Shown here piece by piece: positions 1 to 8,805 of a stretch of 64,000 bases of DNA (position 1 is its first letter; each line of letters begins with the position of its first letter). Origin of the DNA: SIG307 sp964609025 (GTDB taxonomy: Bacteria > Bacillota > Clostridia > Lachnospirales > Lachnospiraceae); assembly GCA_964609025.1 (NCBI GenBank), contig CAZSQM010000006.1, positions 1 through 64,000 on the forward strand, read 5' to 3'. The notes beneath the pieces are model-generated. The model did no database searches. It worked only from the letters and a program-made list of their open reading frames with translations, and had not been told where the DNA came from. The translations under genes and the position numbers were made by a program.

Positions 1-178
1 TATGAAAATACCCTTCCACTATCATAAATGCAAATATCGGAAATGCAATTCGCCCGATGCATGTCATCCAGTCATTTCCCGGTATCACTGTCGCCCAAAG
101 ATGGTCACATAACATGAACACCATTGCAAGTATGTGTAGCGCCATTGATGAAATCTCTAATTTGGTCTTATTCTCCAT
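1..178 (-). CDS. TraX family membrane protein (N-terminal part, cut by window edge)
   Basis: Only the first 59 codons are inside the window. The start at 178 has a GGAGG site at 186-190 and a promoter just upstream. The visible residues are hydrophobic and contain a CDHLWATVIPGNDW stretch followed by GRIAFPIFAFMIVEGY, which I recognise from the TraX family. TraX is a multi-pass inner-membrane protein named for F-pilin acetylation; in Firmicutes it is a chromosomal orphan and its substrate is unknown. No conjugation gene is visible nearby, so a transfer role cannot be claimed. The family call is fairly secure, the function is not. Confidence 0.75.
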   Translation of the reverse strand, partial: MENKTKLEISSMALHILAMVFMLCDHLWATVIPGNDWMTCIGRIAFPIFAFMIVEGYFH

Positions 179-209
179 CTTAATACCTCCTAACACCATA
201 TCCCAAAAT

Positions 210-238
210 ATTCTAAGCATGAATCCGCGTTGTGTCAA
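210..238 (-). promoter_or_regulatory. Promoter of the TraX-like gene
   Basis: On the minus strand TTGACA (233-238) is followed by a 17-nt spacer and TAGAAT (210-215), about 30 bp before the start codon. Nothing else was recognised between this promoter and the end of the synthetase gene at 424. Confidence 0.7.
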
Positions 239-423
239 ACGCCGGCAGCTTTGTATCCTTCTGTCCGATTAATAAACCGATTCCTCTGATACAATGTCGA
301 GATTTCTTTATCGAAACCGTCATTGAGAAGAATTTTGAATATGCGTACAAGACCGCCTTTGACTTTCCTCAAAAGCGGTCCTGCAAATTTCTTTCTTCTG
401 TTTTCAAAACGCTTCCCGCAGGC

Positions 424-2514
424 TTATTTCTCCTGCATCTGTGCAAGTTGGCTCTCATGACGCACAAAGAAGTCAAACCGCGGCGGTAAAAACTTGGTTG
501 CCGCTCCCGGAGTTTCCAGCACTTCCTTCATATCGGCAAAGGCATAGTTCCAGTCGTATACCTTTTCGGAAAGTCCCACATACTCCCGTACCGTTTCACA
601 GCCGGTCGGCGCAATCGGGTGAAGGAGTAAAAGAGCAGTCTTAATTCCGTAGAAACAGTCGGTTAAAAGCTGCGTGCGAAGTTCTTCGCCGCCTTCCTCC
701 TCCGCCTTCTTGATATTGTTTGCGTAATGCTTATTTAGCAAACGGATATAGTCATCCAGCACATAGGTAATGCGGTGGAAGTCATGGTTATACATGTGGC
801 GCTCGTACTCAAGGACAGCGTCCTCGGAAGCCTTCTTAATCTTCTCATCCACAACACATAACGGAATCACGGAATCGTTGTACTTCTGCACCGTATACAG
901 GCAGGAACGCACAATACGGTTGAATACGTTGGTTAAAAGATTTCCTTCCTTTAATACCGGATCTACGCCATCGCGCTCCGCTTCCGGCAGATAGGTCTGC
1001 GGCTTGAAGCTCGAGCTCTTGGTAGAAAGACCGAGGCTTAAGAAATGCATTCTAAGCTGCTCCGGCGTATAAAACTCCAGCAAATCCTGTGCCATCGGCG
1101 GCTTAATTTCCGAACTGGAGCTTGCCTTTTTATCCATAAACAGAATGTGGCGATTTGCTATAATCTGCGGGAGTTTTTTATAATCAATCTTTACAGGCTC
1201 TCCCGCCGGCGTATCCGCTGCCGCAAACATTGCCATCTCCGCAATGCCGTAGAAATAAATATTATCCTCGCCGATAAACTGGTACACCTTGGAGTCGCCT
1301 CCCATCCACCAGTCCTTCCATTCCGCAGGGTCCTTTCCCCGTTCCTCCAGACACGCCTTCGTAAAGGAAATCGGCGCCCATAAGGATTCCGGCCATACCC
1401 AGAAGGTCAGGTCCTTGTTGCCCTCGCACTCCGGCACCGGAACGCCCCATTCGATGTTACCGGACAAACGGAACGGCACCAGAGTCTTACCGGTACGGCA
1501 GTTAATATTACGCTCTGCCAGTGCTGCTCTTGCTTTATCCCGGTCCTCCAAGGAAGCAAATACGAAGGTTACGGACGGCTTTTTCTCCTCGTCGATTACT
1601 TCGTGTGCCGGGAACGCTGCGGTAAGTTCGGCAAGACCTGCCGCATAAGCCGCATCAAACGCATCCTTTTCCGGTATACCCTCGCCGGTATAGGTCTTCG
1701 GATTTGCCGCAATCAGCTTCTTCTGTACATAAATAACCGGCTTCTTCAAAAACTCTTCAATCGTATTTAAAATATACTTACGGGTGTTGGTATTTTTTCG
1801 CACCTCGTTAATATACTCCTGCATTTCATCGGTAAAGTTCTCAAGGGAGAAATACCAGTTCTTTACCTCGATAATCTCCGGCTTCTTTCCGGATAACATA
1901 CTCTTCGGATCGATTAACTCGGACGGCATGTACTGATGTCCGAGGTCACACTCATCCGCATAACCCTTCTCGGAACAGCACCCTTCAATCGGACACTTTC
2001 CTACGACCTGTCTGCCGTTTAAGAGTACCTTAAACTCCGGATCGTAGAACTGCGGCGTGGACATCATCTTTAACTGACCGCGTTCATACAGAGCTTCAAA
2101 AATCTCCCTGGAAGACTCTACATGAAATTCACTGCCACGGTAAAGGGCAGAGGCTCCGTAGTAATCCGGTTTGATTTCATACGCTTCCAGAGTTTTCTTC
2201 TGCGCCTTATGATTTTTTTCCACATAATCATGAATCGTCATATCGGAAGGTATCACTCCGCTCTCCTGCTGCTTGCGGAAGCCCTCCAAAATCGGGGAAC
2301 CGTAACAGTCGGTTCCGGATACAAAGATAACATTTTCCGCTCCGATACGATCCCTCATAAAGCGCGCAAAAGTATCTGCGTGTACGAACAAACCGCCTAC
2401 ATGACCGAAATGCAGTTCCTTATTACCGTACGGCATGCCGGAGGTAATGACTGCCTTTTTCGGAAAGACCGGACGTCCTTCCGGCTTTCTGAATTCGTTT
2501 CCTTTTTCGCCCAT
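424..2514 (-). CDS. metG: Divergent methionyl-tRNA synthetase (class I tRNA ligase)
   Basis: This is a 696-residue class I synthetase of MetRS type, expected to charge tRNA-Met in the cytoplasm. The N-terminal fold carries the HIGH-type motif HFGH (residues 35-38) after an ITSGMPYGN strand. A zinc knuckle with CPIEGC and CDLGH follows. The second signature is degenerate: the usual KMSKS is replaced by KKASSSS near residue 460. The connective region holds about 90 extra residues before GNIEWGVPVP, and the usual YVWFDAP is WVWPESL. I chose the ATG at 2514 (AAGGTGA site) because the longer reading frame runs back into an inverted-repeat element. It lies 230 bp downstream of leuS on the same strand and may be read from it. 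A normal metG may exist elsewhere in the genome, so this could be a second or repurposed copy. Confidence 0.8.
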   Translation of the reverse strand: MGEKGNEFRKPEGRPVFPKKAVITSGMPYGNKELHFGHVGGLFVHADTFARFMRDRIGAENVIFVSGTDCYGSPILEGFRKQQESGVIPSDMTIHDYVEKNHKAQKKTLEAYEIKPDYYGASALYRGSEFHVESSREIFEALYERGQLKMMSTPQFYDPEFKVLLNGRQVVGKCPIEGCCSEKGYADECDLGHQYMPSELIDPKSMLSGKKPEIIEVKNWYFSLENFTDEMQEYINEVRKNTNTRKYILNTIEEFLKKPVIYVQKKLIAANPKTYTGEGIPEKDAFDAAYAAGLAELTAAFPAHEVIDEEKKPSVTFVFASLEDRDKARAALAERNINCRTGKTLVPFRLSGNIEWGVPVPECEGNKDLTFWVWPESLWAPISFTKACLEERGKDPAEWKDWWMGGDSKVYQFIGEDNIYFYGIAEMAMFAAADTPAGEPVKIDYKKLPQIIANRHILFMDKKASSSSEIKPPMAQDLLEFYTPEQLRMHFLSLGLSTKSSSFKPQTYLPEAERDGVDPVLKEGNLLTNVFNRIVRSCLYTVQKYNDSVIPLCVVDEKIKKASEDAVLEYERHMYNHDFHRITYVLDDYIRLLNKHYANNIKKAEEEGGEELRTQLLTDCFYGIKTALLLLHPIAPTGCETVREYVGLSEKVYDWNYAFADMKEVLETPGAATKFLPPRFDFFVRHESQLAQMQEK

Positions 2515-2576
2515 AAACTCACCTTTCTTCTTTTTCGATTCCGCCCTTTCAGGGTCCCTGTGCGTCGGAGTTTTGA

Positions 2577-2684
2577 AAATTCCTACGGAAACCCGCTCTC
2601 GCTCATGCGCCGACGTAGCAGACACTAAGCTCGATAAAACCTCGCTAAGTGCTGACGTCGTCTTATGGTTTCCTTAAGGAATTT
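2577..2684. repeat. Imperfect inverted-repeat element between leuS and metG
   Basis: The left arm AATTCCTACGGAAACC (2578-2593) pairs with the right arm starting GGTTTCCTTAAGG (from 2667). Inside these, a CGACGT..AGCA..ACTAAGC block faces a GCTAAGTGCTGACGTCG block across an A-rich centre. The whole stretch could fold into one long hairpin in the leuS-metG mRNA. It opens a false in-frame extension of metG. No second copy was found in this window. Confidence 0.5.
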
Positions 2685-2744
2685 CCAAATCTCCGCCGCA
2701 GGACTGTCTCCAAGGCGGAATCTCTATTCGTTCTCTGCCATTCT

Positions 2745-5168
2745 TTACTTCACTACGATATTATATAATCTTCCTTTTACATAGAGCTCTTTTACAATAT
2801 TCTTTCCTTCAAGTAATGCTGCAATCGCTTCGTCGGCATGTACCTGTTCTTTTACGGCCGCTTCGTCCGCCTCAGCCGCTACCATCAGCTTTGCCTTTAC
2901 TTTGCCGTTTAACTGTACAGCGATTTCAATCTCGTCTTCCTTAATCGCTGCTTCGTCATAGGTCGGCCAGCTTTCATACGCAATGGTATTCTCATGACCG
3001 AGGATACTCCAGAGCTCCTCGCCGACGTGCGGGCAGATACAGGAGAACATCTTAATAAAGCCTTCCGCATATTCTCTCGGACACTTGCCTGCCTTATATG
3101 CCGCATTCATGAATATCATCATCTGGCTGATTGCGGTATTGAAACCAAGTACCTCAAAGTCGGAGGTTACCTTTTTCACCGTCTGGTGATATACCTTAGT
3201 TAAGGTGCCGTCGTTCTCCTCTGTGAGATTTGCCTCATCGGTGAAGAAATTCCATACACGGACAATGAAACGTCTTGCTCCCTCAACGCCCTGCTGGCTC
3301 CACGGCTTGGAAACCTCAAGCGGTCCCATGAACATCTCATACAGACGGAGCGTATCCGCACCGTAATCTCTTACGATGTCACTCGGATTCACAACATATT
3401 CCGGATATCTCTTGCCCATCTTAATCCCGTTGGAGCCTAAAATCATACCCTGGTGAACCAGCTTCTTAAACGGCTCCTTTACCGGGGAAAGCCCCTTGTC
3501 ATACAGATAACGGTTCCAGATACGGGAATACATAAGATGTCCTACCGTATGCTCCGGTCCGCCGATGTATAAGTCAACCGGCATCCAGTGCTTCAACAAT
3601 TCGTAATTTGCCAATTCCTTATCGTTATCCGGATCAATGTAACGCAGGAAATACCAGCTGGAACCTGCGCTGCCCGGCATGGTAGAGGTTTCCCGCGTAC
3701 CCTTGATGCCGTTTCGTTCATACTGCTTCCACTCGGTGGCATTCTCAAGAGGCGCCTTGCCGTTCTTGCCCTTATAGTCCGAAAGCTCCGGCAAAATTAA
3801 CGGAAGCTCCTCATCGTCCAACACATGAATACTGCCGTCCTCAAGATAAACCACCGGAACCGGCTCGCCCCAGTAACGCTGTCTTGCGAAAATCCACTCG
3901 CGGAAATGGTAATTTACCTTTCTGCGGGCAACACCCATTGCCTCTAACTTCTTTGTAATGGCTTCCTTCGCATCCTCGACCACATAGCCTGTAAACTCCT
4001 CGGAGTTCATAAGCTTGCAGCCCTTGCCCAGATACTCACCCTTCTCAAATGCCTTCTCAGAAACATCTCCGCCGTCAATTACCTGAATCATCGGGATATT
4101 ATGCACAACCGCATACTCAAAGTCACGCTGGTCATGGGACGGAACCGCCATCACCGCACCCGTACCGTAATTTGCCAGTACAAAGTCACCGATAAAGAGC
4201 GGTACTTCTTTGCCGTTTACCGGATTAATCGCATAAATTCCCTTTAAACAGCAACCGGACTTCGTCTTATTTAACTCGGTACGGTCCATATCGTTTTTCT
4301 TTAAGGTTTCCGCAATATACGCTTCTACCTCGTCCTTATTTTCAATACGCGGCATCAAATCCTTTACAATCTGTCCGTCCGGGGCAAGCACCATAAAGGT
4401 AATACCGTAAATTGTTTCAATACAGGTCGTATAAATGGAAAAGCTTCCGCCGCCTACAATCCGGAAATCCACCTCAACACCTTCGGAACGTCCGATCCAG
4501 TGACGCTGCATCTCCTTCGTGGACTCCGGCCAGTCGATTTCATCAAGGCCCTCCAGTAGCTTATCCGCAAAAGCAACCTGGTCGATGACCCACTGCTTCA
4601 TGTTCTTACGAACGACCGGATACCCGCCGCGCTCGGACTTTCCGTCGATTACCTCGTCATTGGAAAGCACGGTGCCGAGCTCCTCGCACCAGTTTACCGG
4701 CATATCGATATACTTTGCATAGCCATCCAGATATAACTGCTTAAAAATCCACTGGGTCCACTTATAAAACTTCGGGTCGCTGGTTGCCACCATCTTGCTC
4801 CAATCATAGTCAAAGCCCAGCTCCTTTAACTGTTTGGAAAAGGTTGCAATATTTTTCTCGGTAAAGCCGTTCGGATGGTTTCCGGTGCTTACCGCATACT
4901 GCTCCGCCGGTAATCCGAAAGAGTCGTACCCCATCGGATGCAGCACGTTATATCCCTGCATACGCTTCATTCTCGACATAATATCCGTCGCGGTATACCC
5001 CTCCGGATGCCCTGCATGAAGGCCTACACCGGACGGATACGGGAACATATCCAGCGCATAATATTTCGGCTTTGAAAAATCCCACACATCGGTTTTAAAG
5101 GTCTGATTTTCTTCCCAGTATTTCTGCCACTTCTTTTCTATGACACTGGGATTGTACGTCTTTTCCAT
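2745..5168 (-). CDS. leuS: Leucyl-tRNA synthetase
   Basis: This 807-residue enzyme charges tRNA-Leu in the cytoplasm. It has the usual LeuRS layout: HIGH-type HAGH after MFPYPSGVGL, the CP1 editing domain with a VMAVPSHDQRDFEYA block, and an anticodon-binding region. The second signature reads KMGKR rather than KMSKS, in the context NGIKMGKRYPEYVVNP. I take the ATG at 5168 behind GGAGCAG; an earlier in-frame ATG has no comparable site. A T-box leader with a leucine specifier precedes it, which fits induction by uncharged tRNA-Leu. The divergent metG lies downstream. Confidence 0.95.
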   Translation of the reverse strand: MEKTYNPSVIEKKWQKYWEENQTFKTDVWDFSKPKYYALDMFPYPSGVGLHAGHPEGYTATDIMSRMKRMQGYNVLHPMGYDSFGLPAEQYAVSTGNHPNGFTEKNIATFSKQLKELGFDYDWSKMVATSDPKFYKWTQWIFKQLYLDGYAKYIDMPVNWCEELGTVLSNDEVIDGKSERGGYPVVRKNMKQWVIDQVAFADKLLEGLDEIDWPESTKEMQRHWIGRSEGVEVDFRIVGGGSFSIYTTCIETIYGITFMVLAPDGQIVKDLMPRIENKDEVEAYIAETLKKNDMDRTELNKTKSGCCLKGIYAINPVNGKEVPLFIGDFVLANYGTGAVMAVPSHDQRDFEYAVVHNIPMIQVIDGGDVSEKAFEKGEYLGKGCKLMNSEEFTGYVVEDAKEAITKKLEAMGVARRKVNYHFREWIFARQRYWGEPVPVVYLEDGSIHVLDDEELPLILPELSDYKGKNGKAPLENATEWKQYERNGIKGTRETSTMPGSAGSSWYFLRYIDPDNDKELANYELLKHWMPVDLYIGGPEHTVGHLMYSRIWNRYLYDKGLSPVKEPFKKLVHQGMILGSNGIKMGKRYPEYVVNPSDIVRDYGADTLRLYEMFMGPLEVSKPWSQQGVEGARRFIVRVWNFFTDEANLTEENDGTLTKVYHQTVKKVTSDFEVLGFNTAISQMMIFMNAAYKAGKCPREYAEGFIKMFSCICPHVGEELWSILGHENTIAYESWPTYDEAAIKEDEIEIAVQLNGKVKAKLMVAAEADEAAVKEQVHADEAIAALLEGKNIVKELYVKGRLYNIVVK

Positions 5169-5328
5169 AACTGCTCCTTTCATATTACAACGCCCTTTCG
5201 GGCACATTTTCTGTTTCCTATAAAATTTCGGGTTTCAAAAGGCGGCTTCCGATTACAGAACGTGTTTTGACCCCTTAATCCTATAAAGGAACAAAGAGTC
5301 CGCTTGCGGGCTCTCGGCGTCTGGCGCG

Positions 5329-5385
5329 GTCGCTTGCGACATCTTCCAAGCGCGCGAGTGCGCATCCTCAGCGGAGCGCTTTTTT
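5329..5385. repeat. Dispersed intergenic repeat, copy 1 (second copy at 43754)
   Basis: A stretch of about 57 bp between the leuS T-box and leuS closely matches 43754-43810, with shared blocks ACATCTTCC, GCGAGTG and GCATCCTC ending in a T-run. It is GC-rich and partly self-complementary. Adjacent (5388-5414) is a 10-bp perfect hairpin built on TCGAATAGGA. Both lie in the leuS 5' leader beyond the T-box terminator. Confidence 0.55.
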
Positions 5386-5417
5386 GTCGAATAGGACACA
5401 ATTTCCTATTCGATAAA

Positions 5418-5680
5418 AAAGGCTCTCGTCCCACAAAGAGACGAAAGCCTGATCTTCCGCGGTACCACTCTCATTCAGAACCTCTGCTGTTAAAGCAGCT
5501 GCCCTGCACTTTGCCATCCTGTAACGGAGATGAACCGCCGCCGCTTACTCAAAGCAAACGCTTGCTCCTTCTGCGACAAAGCTCCAAGGTGAGTTCCAAG
5601 AAATCATCTGCCGCCTCGCACCGACCGGCGACTCTCTGAAAGCCTGACTCCGTGTACTACTCCTTTTCCTAGCCATTTCC
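5418..5680 (-). promoter_or_regulatory. T-box leader of leuS, leucine-specific
   Basis: The minus strand carries the T-box core TGGTACCGCGG (5458-5468). It is followed by a terminator (5415-5450) with stem GGCTTTCGTCTC / GACGAGAGCC and a T-run. Upstream, a stem I region has the AGAGAG-type bulge. The specifier loop reads GAA-CTC-AC, with CTC (Leu) at 5591-5593. By the known T-box mechanism, uncharged tRNA-Leu would stabilise the antiterminator and let leuS be transcribed. Confidence 0.9.
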
Positions 5681-5691
5681 ATATACATTTT

Positions 5692-5720
5692 ACTATATCA
5701 AATTTTTGGCATTTGTCAAG
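5692..5720 (-). promoter_or_regulatory. Promoter of the leuS T-box transcript
   Basis: TTGACA (5715-5720), a 17-nt spacer and TATAGT (5692-5697) stand directly before the T-box stem I on the minus strand. Confidence 0.75.
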
Positions 5721-5759
5721 GGTTAATCCTCGTAATGGTATTTTTACATTATCTTCCTA

Positions 5760-7808
5760 TCAAAAATCCGTAAGCTCCAACAGTGTGCGAATTGCCTCCC
5801 GTAACGACACCATATCCGCATCGTCCCAGAAAAACATCAGCTTTTCCTCCGCAACGCTGCTTCCCTCCGGCTTTCCGCCCAGTACAAATACGGCAAACGT
5901 ATCCGCGATATCCTCATGAAAATAATTGGCACCGTACCGGCTGACATAATTCGTCGGATGTTCCTCGTAATCATTCACGCCGGAGTCCCCTATCTCCTTC
6001 CAAAAGCGATCGTAAAACTTTCTTCGGAAAGACCCCTCTATATAGCCTGCCGGGTCGTGAGTCCCCGTACCGACGGACAAATCCACCTGTGTTTCATCCT
6101 CCAGCAGCACATGTCCGTATTCATGCAGGATTGTATAGGTAAGCTTGCTTAAATCCCTTACCGAACCGTTTTCGTCATAAACATCATAATAATCGATATT
6201 GACGGAAAACTGCGTGTTATCGCTTCTGTCCTCCAGACGTACCGGAGAAGTATACGCCAGCACATTGCTGAAGCCGTCGGTAAACAGATTAAACTGTGTA
6301 ATCTTTTCTAACGCCTGCTTCGGCAAAACAGAGCAAACATAGTCCCATACCCTTTCATGCCGCAAATCGTCCGTTTGAATTTCCCCGTCCTCCACGGCAT
6401 AGGCTGCCAATACATTTGTAATTCCCACGGAATATTTGCTTACCGTTACCGTACAGGATTCTTTCCCGTCTTCTAAAGTAATATACTTGCTGTATATCGT
6501 GTCCGTCCAGTTTTCCTTTCTGTTGCCGTCCGCATCGCTGTTTGCCGTATCCGGTTCGCCGTACATCGCATACAACAGCTGCCGTACCTCCTCGGTCGTA
6601 TAGCCGGTTTCCGTCGGATAAATTTTGATATTCTGCAAAAAGCCGTTACGGTAGCAGTAATCCGTCTGCATCGGCACTTCCCCGTCAAACCAGCGCATGG
6701 AATAACGGTAGGTATCATAAACATCCGTCCACTGTCCCCAGGTTTCCTCCTTGTGTTCAACAAGCTCGCCTGCTGCGCCGATATATGCCTCGCTGTCCTT
6801 TAAAGAACTGTCGAAATAAATCACATTCTGCCGTCTTTGACGGTAAGTATAGCCGTTTCCCTGCTCTCTTGCAAGGCTTTGGTAAGAGGCGCTTTCCTTT
6901 GACATTACCCGACTTACGGCTTCCGCCGCAAGCTTTGCCGCCTGTGCTACCGCTTCCTGATCAATCTGCGAGGCGGTATCCGCAACCGAATGGTACAGAT
7001 AACCGCGTCCCTTCTGCATCAACAGCACTGCCGGTATCCCTGCCAACTGAAAGGAGGCATGGTCGCTTGCGGTTTCTGTCAGCACCTCTAAGGTACTGTC
7101 CTGTTCCCTCAGCAGATCACAGAGCCAGTTGCTCTCTCCGTCCGTCGTAGAGAGTGCCATTCCCTCCGAGCCAAGGCCTCCCAGCATATCTAACTGAAGG
7201 TCGCCGATGATACGCTGCCGTTCCTCTTCGGAAAGCGATTCCGTATACTGGCGGGAACCGTTTTTTCCGTTCTCCTCATCGGTAAAGCTGATAAACCGTA
7301 ACTCCGTATCCGTCGGTAAATTCTTCACCGCATCGGCTACCGCAAGCAGTGCAGCGACTCCGGAGGCATTGTCGTTTGCTCCGTAAGCCGTCGGTACACT
7401 GTCGTGATGCGCGGAAATCACCAGAATGTCTGCCGCTTCTTCGGACGCCTCCTTTTTTGCAATGACATTGGAGCCCGTCTTTCCCTCTGCCGTTTCATAG
7501 GTCTGCAAAGAAACGGTATAGCCCATCCGGGTAAACCGCTCCTGTAAATACCGTACCGCTTCCTTCTCCCCTTCCGAACCGATCGGACGAGGCTGTTTGG
7601 TCAGGTGTTCCAAATCTGCGGCAAGCTCCGCAAGTATTATGTCGCCCGGCGTTTCTCCGGCAGGTGTAACAGGCACCTCCGTTACTTCCTGCGGTTTTTC
7701 CGAAACAGTGACCGTCCCGTCCGACACAGCCCCCTGATTTTTTGCGCACGCCGCCGGCGCAACTAAAAGCATTCCCATAAGTAATCCAAAAAGTTCTCTC
7801 TTTTTCAT
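5760..7808 (-). CDS. Lipoprotein with an M28 aminopeptidase domain and a second HEXXH metalloprotease-like domain
   Basis: This is a 682-residue exported protein. The N-terminus is a lipoprotein signal (KKRELFGLLMGMLLVAPAAC) with the lipid cysteine at about residue 22. Residues 60-300 form a peptidase M28 domain with the zinc ligands visible: HHD (134-136), NDNASG, DEENG and a late YHS. M28 enzymes remove N-terminal residues from peptides. The C-terminal half has no M28 similarity but carries HEYGH (562-566) and, about 65 residues later, FHEDIADTFAVF. That spacing resembles the third-ligand glutamate of gluzincin-type zinc proteases. A role in external peptide breakdown is inferred. It has its own promoter and stands alone between leuS and the HAD gene. 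Confidence 0.8.
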   Translation of the reverse strand: MKKRELFGLLMGMLLVAPAACAKNQGAVSDGTVTVSEKPQEVTEVPVTPAGETPGDIILAELAADLEHLTKQPRPIGSEGEKEAVRYLQERFTRMGYTVSLQTYETAEGKTGSNVIAKKEASEEAADILVISAHHDSVPTAYGANDNASGVAALLAVADAVKNLPTDTELRFISFTDEENGKNGSRQYTESLSEEERQRIIGDLQLDMLGGLGSEGMALSTTDGESNWLCDLLREQDSTLEVLTETASDHASFQLAGIPAVLLMQKGRGYLYHSVADTASQIDQEAVAQAAKLAAEAVSRVMSKESASYQSLAREQGNGYTYRQRRQNVIYFDSSLKDSEAYIGAAGELVEHKEETWGQWTDVYDTYRYSMRWFDGEVPMQTDYCYRNGFLQNIKIYPTETGYTTEEVRQLLYAMYGEPDTANSDADGNRKENWTDTIYSKYITLEDGKESCTVTVSKYSVGITNVLAAYAVEDGEIQTDDLRHERVWDYVCSVLPKQALEKITQFNLFTDGFSNVLAYTSPVRLEDRSDNTQFSVNIDYYDVYDENGSVRDLSKLTYTILHEYGHVLLEDETQVDLSVGTGTHDPAGYIEGSFRRKFYDRFWKEIGDSGVNDYEEHPTNYVSRYGANYFHEDIADTFAVFVLGGKPEGSSVAEEKLMFFWDDADMVSLREAIRTLLELTDF

Positions 7809-7904
7809 CCTTTTTCCTCTTTTCTACGTTTCCTGTTTTATCGATACGGGTGCAAACACGCCCCTCACCCTTCCTTTTTTAAAACAAACCGGGTGGTCTG
7901 TTTT

Positions 7905-7933
7905 AATATAGCACCTTTTTGCCTCACTGTCAA
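7905..7933 (-). promoter_or_regulatory. Promoter of the M28 lipoprotein gene
   Basis: TTGACA (7928-7933), a 17-nt spacer and TATATT (7905-7910) on the minus strand, about 100 bp before the start codon. Confidence 0.75.
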
Positions 7934-7953
7934 TTGACAACCTAATCCCATAA

Positions 7954-7994
7954 AGAAAAAAAGGGCACCGCAAAATTCCGCGGCGTCCCCTTTC
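7954..7994 (-). terminator. Intrinsic terminator after the HAD phosphatase gene
   Basis: The minus strand reads GGGGACGCCGC, a short AT loop, then GCGGTGCCC followed by a T-run. Confidence 0.85.
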
Positions 7995-8056
7995 TGATAT
8001 AAAGTTCAACGTTTTCTACTGTGATAGAATCCCATTTTCCCACGTTATTCTTTTCT

Positions 8057-8737
8057 TCAATCTTCCGCCGGACAGACAGCGTTTCCAAGCCTTTCCGCCA
8101 CTGCCGCATACAGTTCCTCCGTATCCTTTGCGAAACACTCCGCCCCGTACTCCGTAAGCACGTTTCTGTCGCGGAAGCCCCAGGTTACGGAAATGCAAAA
8201 AAGCCCTGTATTCCGTGCCGTTACAATATCCACTTCGGAATCCCCCACATAAACGGCATTTTTCTTCTCTACGCCTAACCGCCGCAACACTTCTTCTACC
8301 ATATCCGGTGCAGGCTTTCTCGCAAACCCCTCCGTTTCGCCTAACGCCGCGTCAAAGCAGCCCGGAAAATACTGTTGCACAAGCTCCTGTACGGCAAAAT
8401 CCGCCTTGTTGGACACCACCGCCAGAAGACAGCCTTCGGTTCGCAGGCGGTGCAGCAGCTTTGTGACGCCGTCATAAGGTGCTGTCGTATCACTGCAATG
8501 CAGTTGATACTCCTCCCGGAACCTCTGAAAAATCTGTTCCTCTTCTTCCGGGCCGGTTCCTGCCGGAACCGAGCGTGAAATCAGCTTGCGGATACCGTTT
8601 CCTACCGCCAGCCGGATTTGCTCTAACGTCCGCTCCGGATATTCCTTTGCGCGAAGCGCCAGATTCACCGCCGTCCGCAAGTCCTCCAACGTATTTAACA
8701 AAGTCCCGTCAAGGTCAAAAATAACCGCCTTTTTCAT
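8057..8737 (-). CDS. HAD-family phosphatase, phosphoglycolate phosphatase type
   Basis: The 226-residue product is a cytoplasmic HAD hydrolase. The four family motifs are intact: DLDGT (8-12, nucleophile D8), SNK (109-111), KPAPD (141-145) and GDSEVD (165-170). The helical cap sits between motifs I and II, as in Gph/PgmB-type enzymes. It most resembles phosphoglycolate phosphatase, but the substrate cannot be read from sequence; beta-phosphoglucomutase-like or pyrophosphatase roles remain possible. A terminator closes the gene. The membrane-protein gene 69 bp upstream is on the same strand. Confidence 0.85.
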   Translation of the reverse strand: MKKAVIFDLDGTLLNTLEDLRTAVNLALRAKEYPERTLEQIRLAVGNGIRKLISRSVPAGTGPEEEEQIFQRFREEYQLHCSDTTAPYDGVTKLLHRLRTEGCLLAVVSNKADFAVQELVQQYFPGCFDAALGETEGFARKPAPDMVEEVLRRLGVEKKNAVYVGDSEVDIVTARNTGLFCISVTWGFRDRNVLTEYGAECFAKDTEELYAAVAERLGNAVCPAED

Positions 8738-8805
8738 AAAATATCGTCCTTTCTTTCCCGGCTTCTCCCGCTGTATTCCCCGTTTCCGCTTTGCGGTTTT
8801 CCCTC

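Noticed and set aside
2515..2625. 37-residue N-terminal extension of the MetRS-like protein
   Set aside because: It is encoded partly by the palindromic element and has no ribosome site; the ATG at 2514 fits better.
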